64,000 nt of DNA from Theristus sp. LFF4_11 (taxonomy: Eukaryota; Nematoda; Chromadorea; Monhysterida; Xyalidae): NCBI GenBank assembly GCA_030248135.1, contig JASANC010001779.1, positions 1 to 64,000 on the forward strand, read 5' to 3'. Below the pieces are notes generated by a model that had not been told where the DNA came from, ran no database searches, and saw only the letters and a program-made list of their open reading frames with translations. Below are positions 45,260 to 56,262 of the stretch, in pieces. How positions within the stretch are numbered: position 1 is the stretch's first letter; every line of letters starts with the position of its first letter. A program made the translations under genes and the position numbers.

Positions 45260-46306
45260 TCACTGCTTTGTTTGAATGTTTTTGACGACGTCAGTCCACC
45301 ACTGCTGAACGCCAAACAGCTTCTTGACAGCCTGTCGAAATTCGCCGATATTCCAGACGTAAATGTAAATATTCAGTGACGAATCCACCAGCGAGACCAG
45401 CTCAACAAATCGACTCAACACCGGCTGCCAATGTACGCCAACGCCAAACAATTGTCTCATGATGATCACTGTCGTCATGGGCACCACCAACAACACCACG
45501 CAACTGCCGACGATCATTAGCGCGGTCGCCAGCAGTTCGCGTTCTTGTTGTTGTTTCGCCAGCATCAGTTCGTTGTTCTCATGCGCCAGGTTTTTTATGA
45601 ATTCCATCGATCGTTGGTATTGTCGGTAGATCAGCAGATACGTGACGAATAGTGCCAACGTGTTCGCGAGCATCATGGCGAACGTGTAGTCGACGAATGG
45701 TGGTGGGCGCACGCGGTTGGTTGGACAGTAGAACGCAGACTGATCACTGTTGCTGATGGTCAGATTATGGTGAATGCACGGTGCATGATCACATTCAGTG
45801 TACTGCACGGTGCTCCACTCGATCACAGCAATCAACACCAGCGCCAACGCAACCGCCGCGGTCATCTTGCGATGCGGCAGCGCGTCATAAGACAGCGGCG
45901 ACCGCGAGCCAACCAAACGAACGCCGCCGATGTACAGCATGAAACGGAGTATCAGTTGGTTGATGACGAGACGAGCCATGGTGAACGCGCACACCAACTG
46001 GTGGGCGGCTAGCTCGAGCAGCTTGTGTAGATGAAACATCGCCGTTAGTGGCTCTATTAAACTGCGCGCGCAACGAGCGCAATCGAATACGCTCAGCGTC
46101 ATCAAGGCGGCAGACTCGCAGCGGAGGCGTAACGCCGGATAGTAGAGATAGACGGCGACGATCAGCGCGTTGCTGACGAGACCGAAACTGCCGACGATGA
46201 AGACGAAGAACAGCTGAACGCGTTCAACGGCTGCGATGTGGCCCACGTCAATGCTCCGCTCAGTTGATTCGGCGTTGCTTGTTGTGTTTATTGCAAGTGC
46301 ACTCAT
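45260..46306 (-). CDS. Seven-transmembrane G-protein-coupled receptor, intronless
   Basis: A 348-residue plasma-membrane receptor in one exon. N-terminus with NTT sequon, then seven hydrophobic segments: VQLFFVFIVGSFGLVSNALI (TM1, with the conserved GN-like SN), SAALMTLSVFDCARCA (TM2), HQLVCAFTMARLVINQLILR (TM3), MTAAVALALVLIAVI (TM4), FVDYTFAMMLANTLALFVTY (TM5), LLATALMIVGSCVVLLVVP (TM6) and LVSLVDSSLNIYIYVWNIGE (TM7). Extracellular loop 2 has CDHAPC, which could pair with the TM3 Cys. A DRY motif is not present. TM7 has a variant of NPxxY (DSSLNIYIY), followed by a helix-8-like FRQAVKKLFG. Ligand unknown; the type is seen in nematode peptide or chemo-receptors. The ATG gives a normal N-terminus. 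Confidence 0.88.
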   Translation of the reverse strand: MSALAINTTSNAESTERSIDVGHIAAVERVQLFFVFIVGSFGLVSNALIVAVYLYYPALRLRCESAALMTLSVFDCARCARSLIEPLTAMFHLHKLLELAAHQLVCAFTMARLVINQLILRFMLYIGGVRLVGSRSPLSYDALPHRKMTAAVALALVLIAVIEWSTVQYTECDHAPCIHHNLTISNSDQSAFYCPTNRVRPPPFVDYTFAMMLANTLALFVTYLLIYRQYQRSMEFIKNLAHENNELMLAKQQQERELLATALMIVGSCVVLLVVPMTTVIIMRQLFGVGVHWQPVLSRFVELVSLVDSSLNIYIYVWNIGEFRQAVKKLFGVQQWWTDVVKNIQTKQ

Positions 46307-46944
46307 GGATCCGGACTAACGTCGTTTTTGTTTGTCTGTGAAACAAAGCACAAAAATTGTATTTTTCTCAGTTTTGTTCAGTTTTTCTGAAAACAAGACA
46401 AAAAAGGTTCTACTTACCTATGTAAAAGCTTTGGTGATTCGTGAAAACTGATCGAAACACGTCTTTCGGCCTGTAGATTTACTGTGGCAGAAAACCAACG
46501 TTCCGTGAGTTATACTGTAAGTGTAAGCAAGAATGAATCAGCTATTTGATTTTCGAAGCAACGAAATCTTCAATGTCAATAACAATAATCAGACGAACTT
46601 ACCAAACAAATGCAATTTTTTAATTAATTTGTGGGCACAAACATTAATTTTGTGACATGCCGGTTAGATACAAAATAACACCTGTGCGTCAAAGCTCATC
46701 ATCAAAACTTGTATGACTGTATTATCTTTCTTGTTAAAAAGTGGGTGGCGGAGAACTGGTACCCGGAGAACTGGTACCCGGAGAACTGGTCACCGGCTGG
46801 CTGTGGCTGTGCATCCAGCTTGCTGGATTGGAACCTGTTTCCTTGTGCAGTTGCCTGACGCTTATGAGCGTTGAATAAAACGAAACGAAACCGGAGAACT
46901 GGTACCCACTATGGTTGCGCGTGTTTTCTGTACTGTTGAATGTT
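46307..46944. other. Upstream region of the receptor gene
   Basis: No gene. Contains three tandem copies of GGAGAACTGGTACCC-like units at about 46748-46792 and one more at 46890-46907. Otherwise AT-rich and presumably including the receptor promoter on the minus strand. Confidence 0.45.
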
Positions 46945-48710
46945 ATTATCTAAAAATGCGAAGGACGCATATAAAAGAAGGAATATGGCTTTGTGTAAGC
47001 AGTGAGAAACTTTAGTGCTTCACAACTATTTTCAAGTTTCTGATGTGGCACACGGATACAAGTGCATAAGAGTTATATTTCTGCGCCGCGTTTGTTTTGA
47101 TGAAAAACCTAAAAACCTTGTCCTCCTATGTTTAGTATGAAATCACAGCATGTGCGAAATTCTGCAAACTCTGTGCAGAAACAAAAAATCAGAGACTTCA
47201 AAGCGTTGCTGCAGATAAGCTTTTTTGTTGATGACGTACGCACAGCTGTGTAGGTACATACCCGTGACAAAAAGGTGTTGTCTTCCGTTGATTTTCACCC
47301 TCCTAGTTCCAAAAAACCCGAAGGTACCAAATTCCTGTGGATTGTTGTAGGAGGAGTGTGGATATTGGCTGAACCGTCCGTTCCGTGAGCCATTGCGTTC
47401 GCCACAAGAAGGGGACTTTGCCTTCCCCACAAGAAGGGGACATTGCCTTCGCCAATGCCTCTGCGCAACGTTTTGTCCTTGGCAAAGCATTGTCAGTGAT
47501 CGAAGATGTTGTCTTTAATTTGGTAGTTTTATGTTACTATTTGCTCGAAATTCATCGAATGTCAAAGTTTCGTTTGTCGAAAAAGTAAGAGGGCTACCAT
47601 GTGCAACCGAAATAATGAATAAACGGCGCAAAAATATGGCTCTTATGTACTTGTATCCGTGTGCCATATCAGAAACTTGAAAATAGTTGTGAAGCAAAAA
47701 AAGTTTCTCACTGCTTACACAAAGCCATATTCCTTCTTTTATATGCGTCCTCCGCATTTTTAGATAATATTCTGACTTTTACATAAGTGCCAAAATCGGA
47801 CAAAATTTAGAATGCGGTGGGGATCCGTTATTACGAACTTCCCATTCGGCTTACAGCGATTACACTGATTTCATTTTTCGTTTTGGAGAGGTCGCCGTCA
47901 GCTTCCACGGCCGATTTACCCGAAATCGATTCAGTATATAAAAAGTGCTCCCTTAAGAAATCTGACCCACAAATCCCTTATCAGCGCATTGAATTACCCT
48001 GGACTCCGCAGGTCTCCTGTTTTTTTTTGTTTTTGGACCGATTTCGCCAGTTTCCACGGCTGATTCGCTCGAATCGTCACGACTTTGGTTATTTGGTTGC
48101 CGTTTTTCTAATTTTGTTTGTTTCAACTAATTTCAACTAATTGAATTTTACGGTTGCTACGCATTGTATTCGTCCTGTTGGCCAGGGGTTTTAATCCGCT
48201 GTGTCTGAAAGGGTCGGGGTAAAAATTTAACTAAATTTTTAAAATCTACGGATGAAAAAATTATTCCGGTAAACATTTTTGTTCGACTGCGAAAGTGTCG
48301 AAGGTGAAATTTGAAAAGGCAAACACCATGTCAAAACCTATGAACTTTAAAAAAAAGCCCATTTTTTACCCAAAAGAGGGCAGGGGCAAAAAAGTAACCG
48401 GTTTTTCAAAATCTACAGCTGCAATTACCCCAGGAAACTTTTTGTTCGGTTATGAAAAAATTTCAGACCAAAATTGAAAGGGCGACACTTGAAACCAAGT
48501 CAGAACCTCCGAACTTTTGAAAATGCCCAATTTTTTGCCCAAAAAATAGTCGGGGCAAAAAAGAAATTGGATTTTCGAAATCTACGGATGAAATTACCCC
48601 AGGAAATTATTTTGTTCGGTTATGAAACAACTTTAGATAAAAATTAATCAAATTTTAACCCAAAAAGAGTCGGGGCAAAAAAGTAATCGGATTTTCAAAA
48701 TTGTGCCCGT
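46945..48710 (-). mobile_element. Composite satellite-carrying element, copy 3 (5'-truncated)
   Basis: In element orientation (right to left): a short satellite-A array (about 48710-48340), about two satellite-B units (about 48090-47880), then the inverted-repeat module 47768-46945 ending ATTATCTAAAAATGCG. The 5' hairpin part is absent; the array stops abruptly at CAAAATTGTGCCCGTG. This copy lacks the nested CRE MITE that copy 1 carries, giving an empty site at about 47252. Confidence 0.72.
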
Positions 48711-49565
48711 GCGATCATTTTGAGTGATCGATGACCCAATTTGACCAATGTAGGCGCAAAAAAGCTATGGCCCGCATCATGGCAACATTCCCGTGTCGGC
48801 AGTGACGGGACCCTGCTTTTAACGAATCAGAACAACTGAATCAAGGTTGGGTTTTCTCGTCAAAACAGTGCATCTTGATGAGTTCTGCAAGATGCTTTTT
48901 GAAATTTCTCAATAGCTTCAACCGTTGACTGTTTTTTAAGAAGTCCGCTTTTTCTCATATTTTGACCAACCAATTTGAGACACCCAAAAGTGTCTGTGCT
49001 TGTTGGATAAATCGATAAAGTTGGTTGGATAAATCGAATGGCATCACGGAATAGCCTTATATTAGGGCTATATCGCCACTATAGTCTCCCAGTGTCGCAC
49101 GACCTTCGTTGTCCTAAAACTGCAATTTTTCAAAAAAGTTCCTGTTTTTCAGGGGGTCAAAAAAATTAGTTTTCTGTTTCCAGAGAACGGAGGAAACCTA
49201 TTGGTCTCGCAAGCAAAAAGATGCGCCTTGGCGAGCACTACAAGCTGGTATTTGAATTTTTTCAATAGCTCAAAGCAGTTTCAAGTTACAGGCATTTTTC
49301 TGAAAAATCGCACTTTTCGCCATCGGAGTAGACCTGCCTTCAAACTTTTGTCTCCAAATCGACGAAATTTTTGAATTTGGCTAAAATAAAGGTACCAAGC
49401 GTCTTTTCTTGACCATCTCGACCAACCCTGAAAGTTTCAGCCAAATCCGTGACATAGCTGCCCGTGGTTTGTATGGGGACTAGTCGCCGCTTACGCGGAC
49501 TGCTTCTTAAGAAGGCTGCAGTGATGTTTGTAGAGCCGTACAGCAAACACCGTGCCCCCATGAAC
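48711..49565. other. Region with no recognised gene
   Basis: AT-rich with repeat-like stretches (AATTTTTCAAAAAAGTTCC, TTTCAGGGTTGGTCGAG). A 73-codon minus-strand frame at 49340-49561 lacks motifs. Confidence 0.4.
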
Positions 49566-49763
49566 TTATAATGGATAACGACAGCGAAATTCGCTCACTG
49601 AAACAAGAAATATATAACCTGCCAATGCGAAGAACTCCTTGCGTCGGCGCAGGCCACTGTTGTATATGATCGGCAGACCCACGGCAGCTCCAGAGAGCGT
49701 CATCGCAAGCGATGAGAGCGCATTCACACTCGCTGACATCTTCCATACCACGCTATCCATCAT
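49566..49763 (-). pseudogene. 7TM receptor N-terminal fragment
   Basis: The 65-codon frame begins MMDSVVWKMSASVNALSSLA and contains one hydrophobic segment (LSSLAMTLSGAAVGLPIIY) then GLRRRKEFFALAG. This resembles TM1, the first basic intracellular loop and the start of TM2 in nematode-type orphan receptors. After FFALAG the frame runs into a stop within 20 codons, and the other six segments are not found downstream. Either it is the first exon (donor G|GTTATA near 49617) of a gene whose other exons I missed, or a relic. Confidence 0.42.
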
Positions 49764-50036
49764 TTTATAACAGTTTTGTTAGTACTTGAATGATCACCAG
49801 CCTGAGTGATGTAAACAGTAATCACTATATTTCAATCATCGCTTCGGTTTCTAGATAATTAGCTGAACAAATGAGCTTTTGCTTCCCAATGCCGATAACG
49901 TTTGCTTTTAATTGAAGAAAGGTACGTCATGGAAACAAATTGCGTCACATGAGAATTAGAAGCTATCGGTACGGTGTTATTGTGTGGCCGAGGTTTTTAC
50001 GCCTAAAAAGGTTCAAGAGACACCTAAAAATTTTTT

Positions 50037-50986
50037 CACAGGGAAAACAGAAAATGAGACGTTTTGAAAGGGTAACGTGAACGCCGTAATACACAATAGT
50101 AAGGGTACGGGATCACCAAAAATGCGAAAAAAAGGCGGGCGGGGGGGGGGCCCAACCCCCCGAAAGGACCCCCAAAAGGGGGGGGGCCACGGAAAAAAAG
50201 GGGGGGGGGGAGCGTTTAGTCAATCATAAACAATGTTAACCACGTGTGACGTCAGTTAAAATGCACCTTTTTATGAGCACACAACAAATAAGACGTTTCG
50301 CGCTATCATAAATAACGTTAACAACGTACAACGTCAGTTAAAATGTTCATTGTTATGCGCATACAATAGTTGAGACGTTTCGCGCAATCATAAATAACGT
50401 TAACAACGTACAACGTCAGTTAAAATGTTCCTTGTTATGCGCATACAACAGTTGAGACGTTTCGCGCAATCATAACCAACGTTAACCACGTATAACATCA
50501 GTTAAATTATATCCTTTTATGGGCCAAACATGTGTGCAGGTAAAATATTATTAAAATCTTATTGTAAACGGGTAAAGCGGAACATTGTTAGAGGTGGCAT
50601 TTCAGTTTTCAATAAACATGTAATCAGATAAAGCGTTTCAACACGTAAAGCCATTTAAAACTTGGTTTCACGGCGTTGAGTAGTGAACATAAACATAAAT
50701 ATTGCTATATCGCGCGTATTTTGTGTTGTTATCAGTTATAACTGTGTTAGTCAGCGTTTAGCGTTTCATCAGTTGCATACGCCGGAGCCATTTTTGACTC
50801 CAATACCCAACTCCAATAACGTTGTGAGATGTTTATGATAATGCAATAACGTCTGTGGTAACGTTGTGAGATGTTTATGATAATGCTATAACGCTGTTAA
50901 TGTTTTCACACAAAGTATAGCCAGCGTTAACAGCGTTAACAACGTTAACGAACGTTTCAAAACGTCTCATTTCTGTTTTCCCTGTG
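50037..50986. mobile_element. CACAGGG-ended inverted-repeat element with internal tandem units
   Basis: Ends CACAGGGAAAACAGAAAATG and, in reverse complement, CACAGGGAAAACAGAAATG, continuing GAGACGTTTTGAAA. CAG-G-G termini are usual for hAT-type elements, but I see no clear 8-base duplication. After a G/C homopolymer tract (50135-50212) come four units of about 85 bases (ATAAATAACGTTAACAACGT, GTCAGTTAAAATG, TATGCGCATACAA, GAGACGTTTCGCG) at 50218-50530. Non-coding. Confidence 0.72.
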
Positions 50987-51117
50987 TTTATTACATCTAA
51001 AATTTTAGATTTTCGTGTCAGAAGACACCTAAAAGTTCCAACCTTTCATAAGACGTTCATCGTTTGAGGCGTTTACATGACCCACATTAAATAAAAATTT
51101 AAAATTTATTTATGTAC

Positions 51118-51180
51118 ACCCATATAATGCGTGATGCGCTGTCCGTTCGCTTCGCTCGCTCGCGCACCCGCATGATATTT
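51118..51180 (-). mobile_element. Solo 5' terminus of the composite element
   Basis: In minus orientation: ATATCATGCGGGTGCGCGAG, then CGAGCGAAGCGAACGGACAG and CATCACGCATTATATGGG. This is the GC-rich hairpin start of the composite family without its body. The TA before TCATG is preserved. Confidence 0.65.
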
Positions 51181-51332
51181 TATTATTTCAGATTAATAAA
51201 AACGTAGTGTAAACCTTGTTTTATAGTAACTGACTGGCAATAACGCAACGACGGTTGGAATCGTGTGCGCCGGGTACTTGGCAGAATCTAGCGCTGCAGA
51301 GCGGCAGATGGAGTAAAGCTGCCGGAATATGC

Positions 51333-51510
51333 TGATTGGTTGGTCATAGCAGTTTTCAGCGCTGATTGGTTGGGCATGTGCAATTCTCAGCGCTGATTTG
51401 TTGGTCATGAGCAATTCGCAGCGCTGACTGGTTGGTCATGAGCAGTTCAGCGCTCATTGGTTGGTCGTGGGCAATTCTCAGCGCTGATTGGTTGGTAATC
51501 ACGTTGTGTT
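51333..51510 (+). repeat. CCAAT-box minisatellite
   Basis: Five to six units of about 34 bases around GCGCTGATTGGTTGGTCAT. ATTGG is an inverted CCAAT box. Related units occur at 38185-38265, and both arrays are followed by TATTTTCCAGATGGA or TATTATCCAGATGGA, so they belong to a common repeat. Confidence 0.75.
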
Positions 51511-51525
51511 TCATGTATTATCCAG

Positions 51526-51930
51526 ATGGAGTGTAAATCAATTTTTTGGTTGGCAGGTCACGCAAGAAGCACCGCCAATTTAACAAAGGCACAAATAGAG
51601 ATAGCCGCAAACGTAGGCCAACACATTTTTGGCACTGTTCAATCGTTGTCTGTTCAGGAACAAATCCAATGTTACTTGTCCAAGTCCAATCCGTGGATTG
51701 GAGGCGAATTTGAAAGTTGCTTTTTTGCGCACAAACATCGCACCTTGGTTGCAAAAAAACGTGAAAAGAACCCAACGCAAAGGGTTCACAAATACAAAAA
51801 CACAACGGTAACGCAATATAGTTTTTTGACCGCCCATGCACGTCTTCCCCAGAAAAACAGAATAAATAACACGAACGGTAGTCCAACTGGAGAGCTTTTC
51901 AACTTTTTTGATGGTTCAAAATCTGTGTGA
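51526..51930 (+). CDS. Hypothetical 134-codon frame after the CCAAT minisatellite
   Basis: An uninterrupted frame from ATG to TGA. The middle (AQIEIAANVGQHIFGTVQSL and WIGGEFESCFFAHKHR) is compositionally protein-like, but I recognise no domain. A 122-codon frame lies antisense over the same bases, so one of them at least is chance. It sits in repeat-rich DNA and might be a transposon remnant. Confidence 0.25.
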   Translation: MECKSIFWLAGHARSTANLTKAQIEIAANVGQHIFGTVQSLSVQEQIQCYLSKSNPWIGGEFESCFFAHKHRTLVAKKREKNPTQRVHKYKNTTVTQYSFLTAHARLPQKNRINNTNGSPTGELFNFFDGSKSV

Positions 51931-52750
51931 GACTCTTTTTTGTGCATCGACGTGATCTCCTTTTATTTTCCGTAAATGGTATGTCCATAAAAATTTGAAC
52001 GATTTTATCAAATTACAACATTATCGCATAAAAAAGATATGGCGTGCTGGGCAAGCGCACTTGATGCGGTCGTTATTAGAATAGAACTGAAACAAATTTG
52101 ATTTTTCAAGCTTTTTGCGGTTTTTCGGTTATTTCATTGTCTTTGCGCAGCAATTCAGCTGTGTGTGTAATTCCCAAACAGGGGTGTGGGTGGACAATTT
52201 CCGTTGGGAGCAGAGAAATAAGTTTTGGAAACGAATATTTACGCTGTATACTGTTGGATTTTGAACGTCAATTTACTTCACATTTTCGCTAATACAGTGC
52301 CTATTCCGTATGTCGTTATGTATGCAAGGACTTGTGGCTAAATTGTGATAGCGGCCGCAGCAAAATAAGCAAGAAAACGTGAAAAGTGCATTGCTTCTGC
52401 GTTCTGCTTTTCCTGTCTGGATGACTCTAAAATGCGTGAAATGTTTGATTGCACTTGTTTCCTATATGTTTGGAAAGAGAAACAGTTGCATGCGTGGCTC
52501 TTTGACTTTCAACTGAGCCGTTTTGTAGCAGCACTTGATTAATTTTTATGCTCAAGATGAAGCAATCTTTTAGTTGCAGTGTGACCCACATGTATGAGCA
52601 CAATCCATCTCTTTGACTACTTTTTAGGTTGTATTGTACATACGGGCCAGATTTTTGTGAGTTTTTCCTTGCACTCCTCTGTGCACAAACAGTGTGATAT
52701 TCAAATTGTTGCGATATCCACTCCCCAATGGTTGTGTTATCTCCGCAATA
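51931..52750. other. Region with no recognised gene
   Basis: AT-rich, open frames of 64-75 codons without motifs. I see nothing to annotate. Confidence 0.45.
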
Positions 52751-52751
52751 T

Positions 52752-52925
52752 TATTGTGGATTTACTCAAACGTGTCCGGACTAAAATGACGTCATTTGCT
52801 TTAAAAACGCCCGTTTGTTAAAGTACAGGCACTAAAATGTCAGTTTGGTGTGACTGATTCGACATTCACCATTTGTTTACGGGAAGAAATCGGCAAAACG
52901 GAAAGTCTGGTTTGCTGTGAACGGG
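52752..52925 (+). mobile_element. CRE-bearing MITE, copy C (truncated)
   Basis: The left end TATTGTGGATTTACTCAAAC with TGACGTCA and the body match copies A and B up to GTGAACGGGAAG, where the sequence turns into a G-rich tract (52925-53060). The right terminus with the second TGACGTCA is lost. Confidence 0.82.
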
Positions 52926-53060
52926 AAGGGGGGGTTTGGGGGGGCGGGGGGTCTTTTCGGGGGGGAGGGGTTGAAAAAAAAGTTATACAGGGGCGCTTTT
53001 TTTGGGGGGGGGAATTTTTATTTTGGGGGAGGGGAAGGAAACAAAACAATTTTTTTTTTG
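52925..53060 (+). repeat. G-rich low-complexity tract
   Basis: G runs of 4-9 bases broken by T and A. It abuts a truncated MITE on the left and a composite element start on the right. Sequencing or assembly error in homopolymers is possible. Confidence 0.65.
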
Positions 53061-53069
53061 TGGGGAGAT

Positions 53070-56000
53070 GTGTATCATGCGGATGCGCGAGCGAGCGCCA
53101 GCGAGCGGACAGCGCATCACGCATTATATGGCTGAATATTCCCTCGCGCGCTTTTTTCAAATTTGCTCGCTGCGTCCAGCGAGCATAGTATAAGCCACAA
53201 ACTTGGTTCTGTGCACACGAAACGAACACCCAAAGTTGTGCTTGGAGCCGCGAAAAAATTTTTATCCGACTATTTTTCATACGCTGTAGACACGAAAAAC
53301 CTATTCTGAAATTTATGTTACTTATTTTCCTTGGTATTTTTTTTTCTGGTATGTAATCAACATGTGTTCGCCCTTTAAATTTTTACCTGCGACACTTTCG
53401 CAGTCGAACAAAAATGTTCCCTGGGGTAATTCCACCCGGAGATTTTGAAAATTGGGTTAATTTTTTACCCAGACCCTGTTTTTGGGTAAAAAATTGGGCA
53501 TTTTTAATTGTTGGGAGGGTTTTCACCTGGTTTTAAGTGTTCGCCCTTTCAGTTTTTAGCTGGGACACTTTCACAGTTGAACAAAATTTTTTCCTAGGGT
53601 AATTTCATCCGTAGATTCTGAAAATTTAGTTTATTTTTTTGCCCGGGCATTTTTTGGGGTCAAAATTGTGCATTTTTTAAAGTTGGTAGCATTTTGACTG
53701 GGTATCAGTTTTTCACTCTTACAAATTTTGTCTGAGCTACGAAAAATAAGAGAAATGTTTAGTCCGTAGGAATTCAATGCGCTGATCACGGATTTCGGGT
53801 TAGTTTTCTTACGTGAGCAACTCTAGATGCCGAATCGTGACGATATCGGGCGAATCGGCCGTGGAAATCGGCGAAATCGGTCCACGAACGAAAAACAAGA
53901 AAAGGGTGTTTTCCAGGGTAATTCAATGCGCCGATCACGAATTTTAAGTTAGTTTTCTTACGTGAGCAACTCTAGATGCTGAATCGTGACGATTTCGGGC
54001 GAATCGGCCGTGGAAATCGGCGAAATCGGTCCAGGAACGAAAAACAAGAAAAAAGTGTTTTCCAGGGTAATTCAATGCGCTGATCACGAATTTTGGGTTA
54101 GTTTTCTTACGTGAGCAACTCTAGATGCTGAATCGTGACGATTTCGGGCGAATCAGCCGTGGAAGTTGGCGAAATCGGTCCAGGAACGAAAAACAAGAAA
54201 AGAGTGTTTTCTAGGGTAATTCAATCCGCTGATCACGGATTTTGGGTTAGTTTTCTTACGTGAGCAACTCTAGATGCTGAATCGTGACGATTTCGGGCGA
54301 ATCGGCCGTGGAAATCGGCGAAATCGGTCCAGGAACGAAAAACAAGAAAAAAGTGTTTTCCAGGGTAATTCAATGCGCTGATCACAAATTTTGGGTTAGT
54401 TTTCTTACGTGAGCAATTCTAGATGCTGAATCGTGACGATTTCGGGCGAGTCGGCCGTGGAAATTGGCGAAATCGGTCCAGGAACAAAAAACAAGAAAAG
54501 GGGGTTTTCCAGGGTAATTCAATGCGCTGATCACGAATTTTGGAATAGTTTTCTTACGTGAACAACTCTAGATGCTGAATCGTGACGATTTCGGGCGAAT
54601 CGGCCGTGGAAGTTGGCGAAATCGGTCCAGGAACGAAAAACAAGAAAAGGGTGTTTTCCAGGGTAATTCAATGCGCTGATCACGAATTTTGGGTTAGTTT
54701 TCTTACGTGAGCAACTCTAGATGCTGAATCGTGACGATTTCGGGCGAATCGGCCGTGGAAGTTGGCGAAATCGGTCTAGAAACGAGAAACAAGAAAAGGT
54801 TGTTTTCCAGGGTAATTCAATGCGCTGATCACAAATTTTGGGTTAGTTTTTTTTATGTGAGCAACTCTGGATGCTGAATCGTGACGATTTCGGGCGAATC
54901 GGCCGTTGAAGTTAGCGAAATCGTTCTAGAAACGAAAAACAAGAAAAGGTTGTTTTCCAGAGTAATTCAATGCACTGATCCCGGATTTTGGGTTGGTTTT
55001 TTGTGAGCAACTCTAGATACTGAATCGTAACGATTTCGAGCGAATCGGCCGTAGAAATAGCATAGGCGAAATCGGCCCAAAAAACGAAAAATGAAAACTC
55101 TGAGGTATCCGGGGTTTAGAAGAATGTGTGACCAACGAGATGTGAATTTGGTTCGACCTTCGGGACTTATTTAAAAGTCAGAATATTATCTAAAAATGCG
55201 GGAGACGCATATAAAAGGAGGAATATGGCTTTGTCTAAGCAGTGAGAGACTTGGCTCGACAACTCTTTTCAAGTCTCTGATGTGGTACACACGGATACAA
55301 GTACATAAGAGCCATATTTTTGCGCCGTTTATTCACTATTTCGGTTGCACATGTATAATCTTTTCGTACGAAGGAGGCTTAGTAATGTTGAATGATGTGT
55401 GGAAAAGCCGCACACTGAAAAAATGTTTCGCGCCAGAGCGTAGTTCGAATATGAATTGAAATAAATTTTGTTTAGTGAAAAAACATTCTGACTGGTTTTT
55501 TCTCAATTTCTTGCACGAATCTGTCGTCAGAATACGTTAAGTTTTTGCTCATTTAAAATTGCCGCGCAGCCATGAAACATTTTCTCTATCTGTGCGTGCA
55601 AACGCATATTGGGTCACGATTAATAAGAAAGATAATACTTTGTAGACAATTAAAACTTTTGCGGTATTTCGGGCATTTAGCGACCACTAAAACCACTAAA
55701 ACAACGATCAGACTTCAGATCGCTGATACTGGTTTGCCCAGGACAAAGTGTATCGCAGAGGCATTGGGGAACGCAAGGTCTCCTTCTGTGGCAAAGGCAA
55801 GGACTCACGGGACAGACAGTTTATCCTGCCACTAGAGTTTGGTAAAAAGGCTGAAAATCAACGGAAGATAACACCTTTTTGTCACTGATGCTGGTGTGTA
55901 CACAGCGATGCGTACGTTAGCAACGATAAAACCACATGAAACAATGTTTTGCAGTCTCTGATTTTTTTGTTTTTGCACAGAATTTACAGATTCTTGATTT

Positions 56001-56262
56001 ACACAAGTTCTGCACAGAATTTGCACAGAATTTCGCACATGATGTGATTTCGGACTAAACTGGAAAGGACAGTTAAAAAATGATTTTAAAACTTTTTACA
56101 CTTTTCAGTAAAACAAACGCGGCGCAAAAATATAGCTTTTATGTACTTGTATCCGTGTGTACCACATCAGAGACTTGAAAAGAGTTGTCGAGCCAAGTCT
56201 CTCACTGCTTAGACAAAGCCATATTCCTCCTTTTATATGCGTCTCCCGCATTTTTAGATAAT
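53070..56262 (+). mobile_element. Composite satellite-carrying element, copy 4
   Basis: The most complete forward copy. It starts TCATGCGGATGCGCGAG after GTA; has the hairpin part (GAGCGGACAGCGCATCACGC), a spacer with GTGTTCGCCCTTT, a short satellite-A stretch (53370-53700), about nine satellite-B units at 149-base spacing (53834-55024), a conserved junction (ACTTATTTAAAAGTCAGAAT), then the inverted-repeat module 55187-56262 ending CGCATTTTTAGATAAT. No transposase-like frame. Confidence 0.78.
53770..55100 (+). repeat. Satellite B array, about 149-bp units (copy 4)
   Basis: About nine units at 53834, 53982, 54131, 54281, 54430, 54579, 54728, 54878 and 55024. Each has ATCGTGACGATTTCGGGCGA and AATTCAATGCGCTGATCACG. 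Neighbouring units are near-identical, which indicates recent homogenisation. Spacing is close to nucleosome-core length (147). Confidence 0.9.

Noticed and set aside
53070..56262. Composite element as a Helitron
   Set aside because: The TC start and a hairpin near the end are suggestive, but the 3' end is TTTTTAGATAAT without CTRR, and the Kelch insertion fits a TA target rather than insertion between A and T. Left open, not called.
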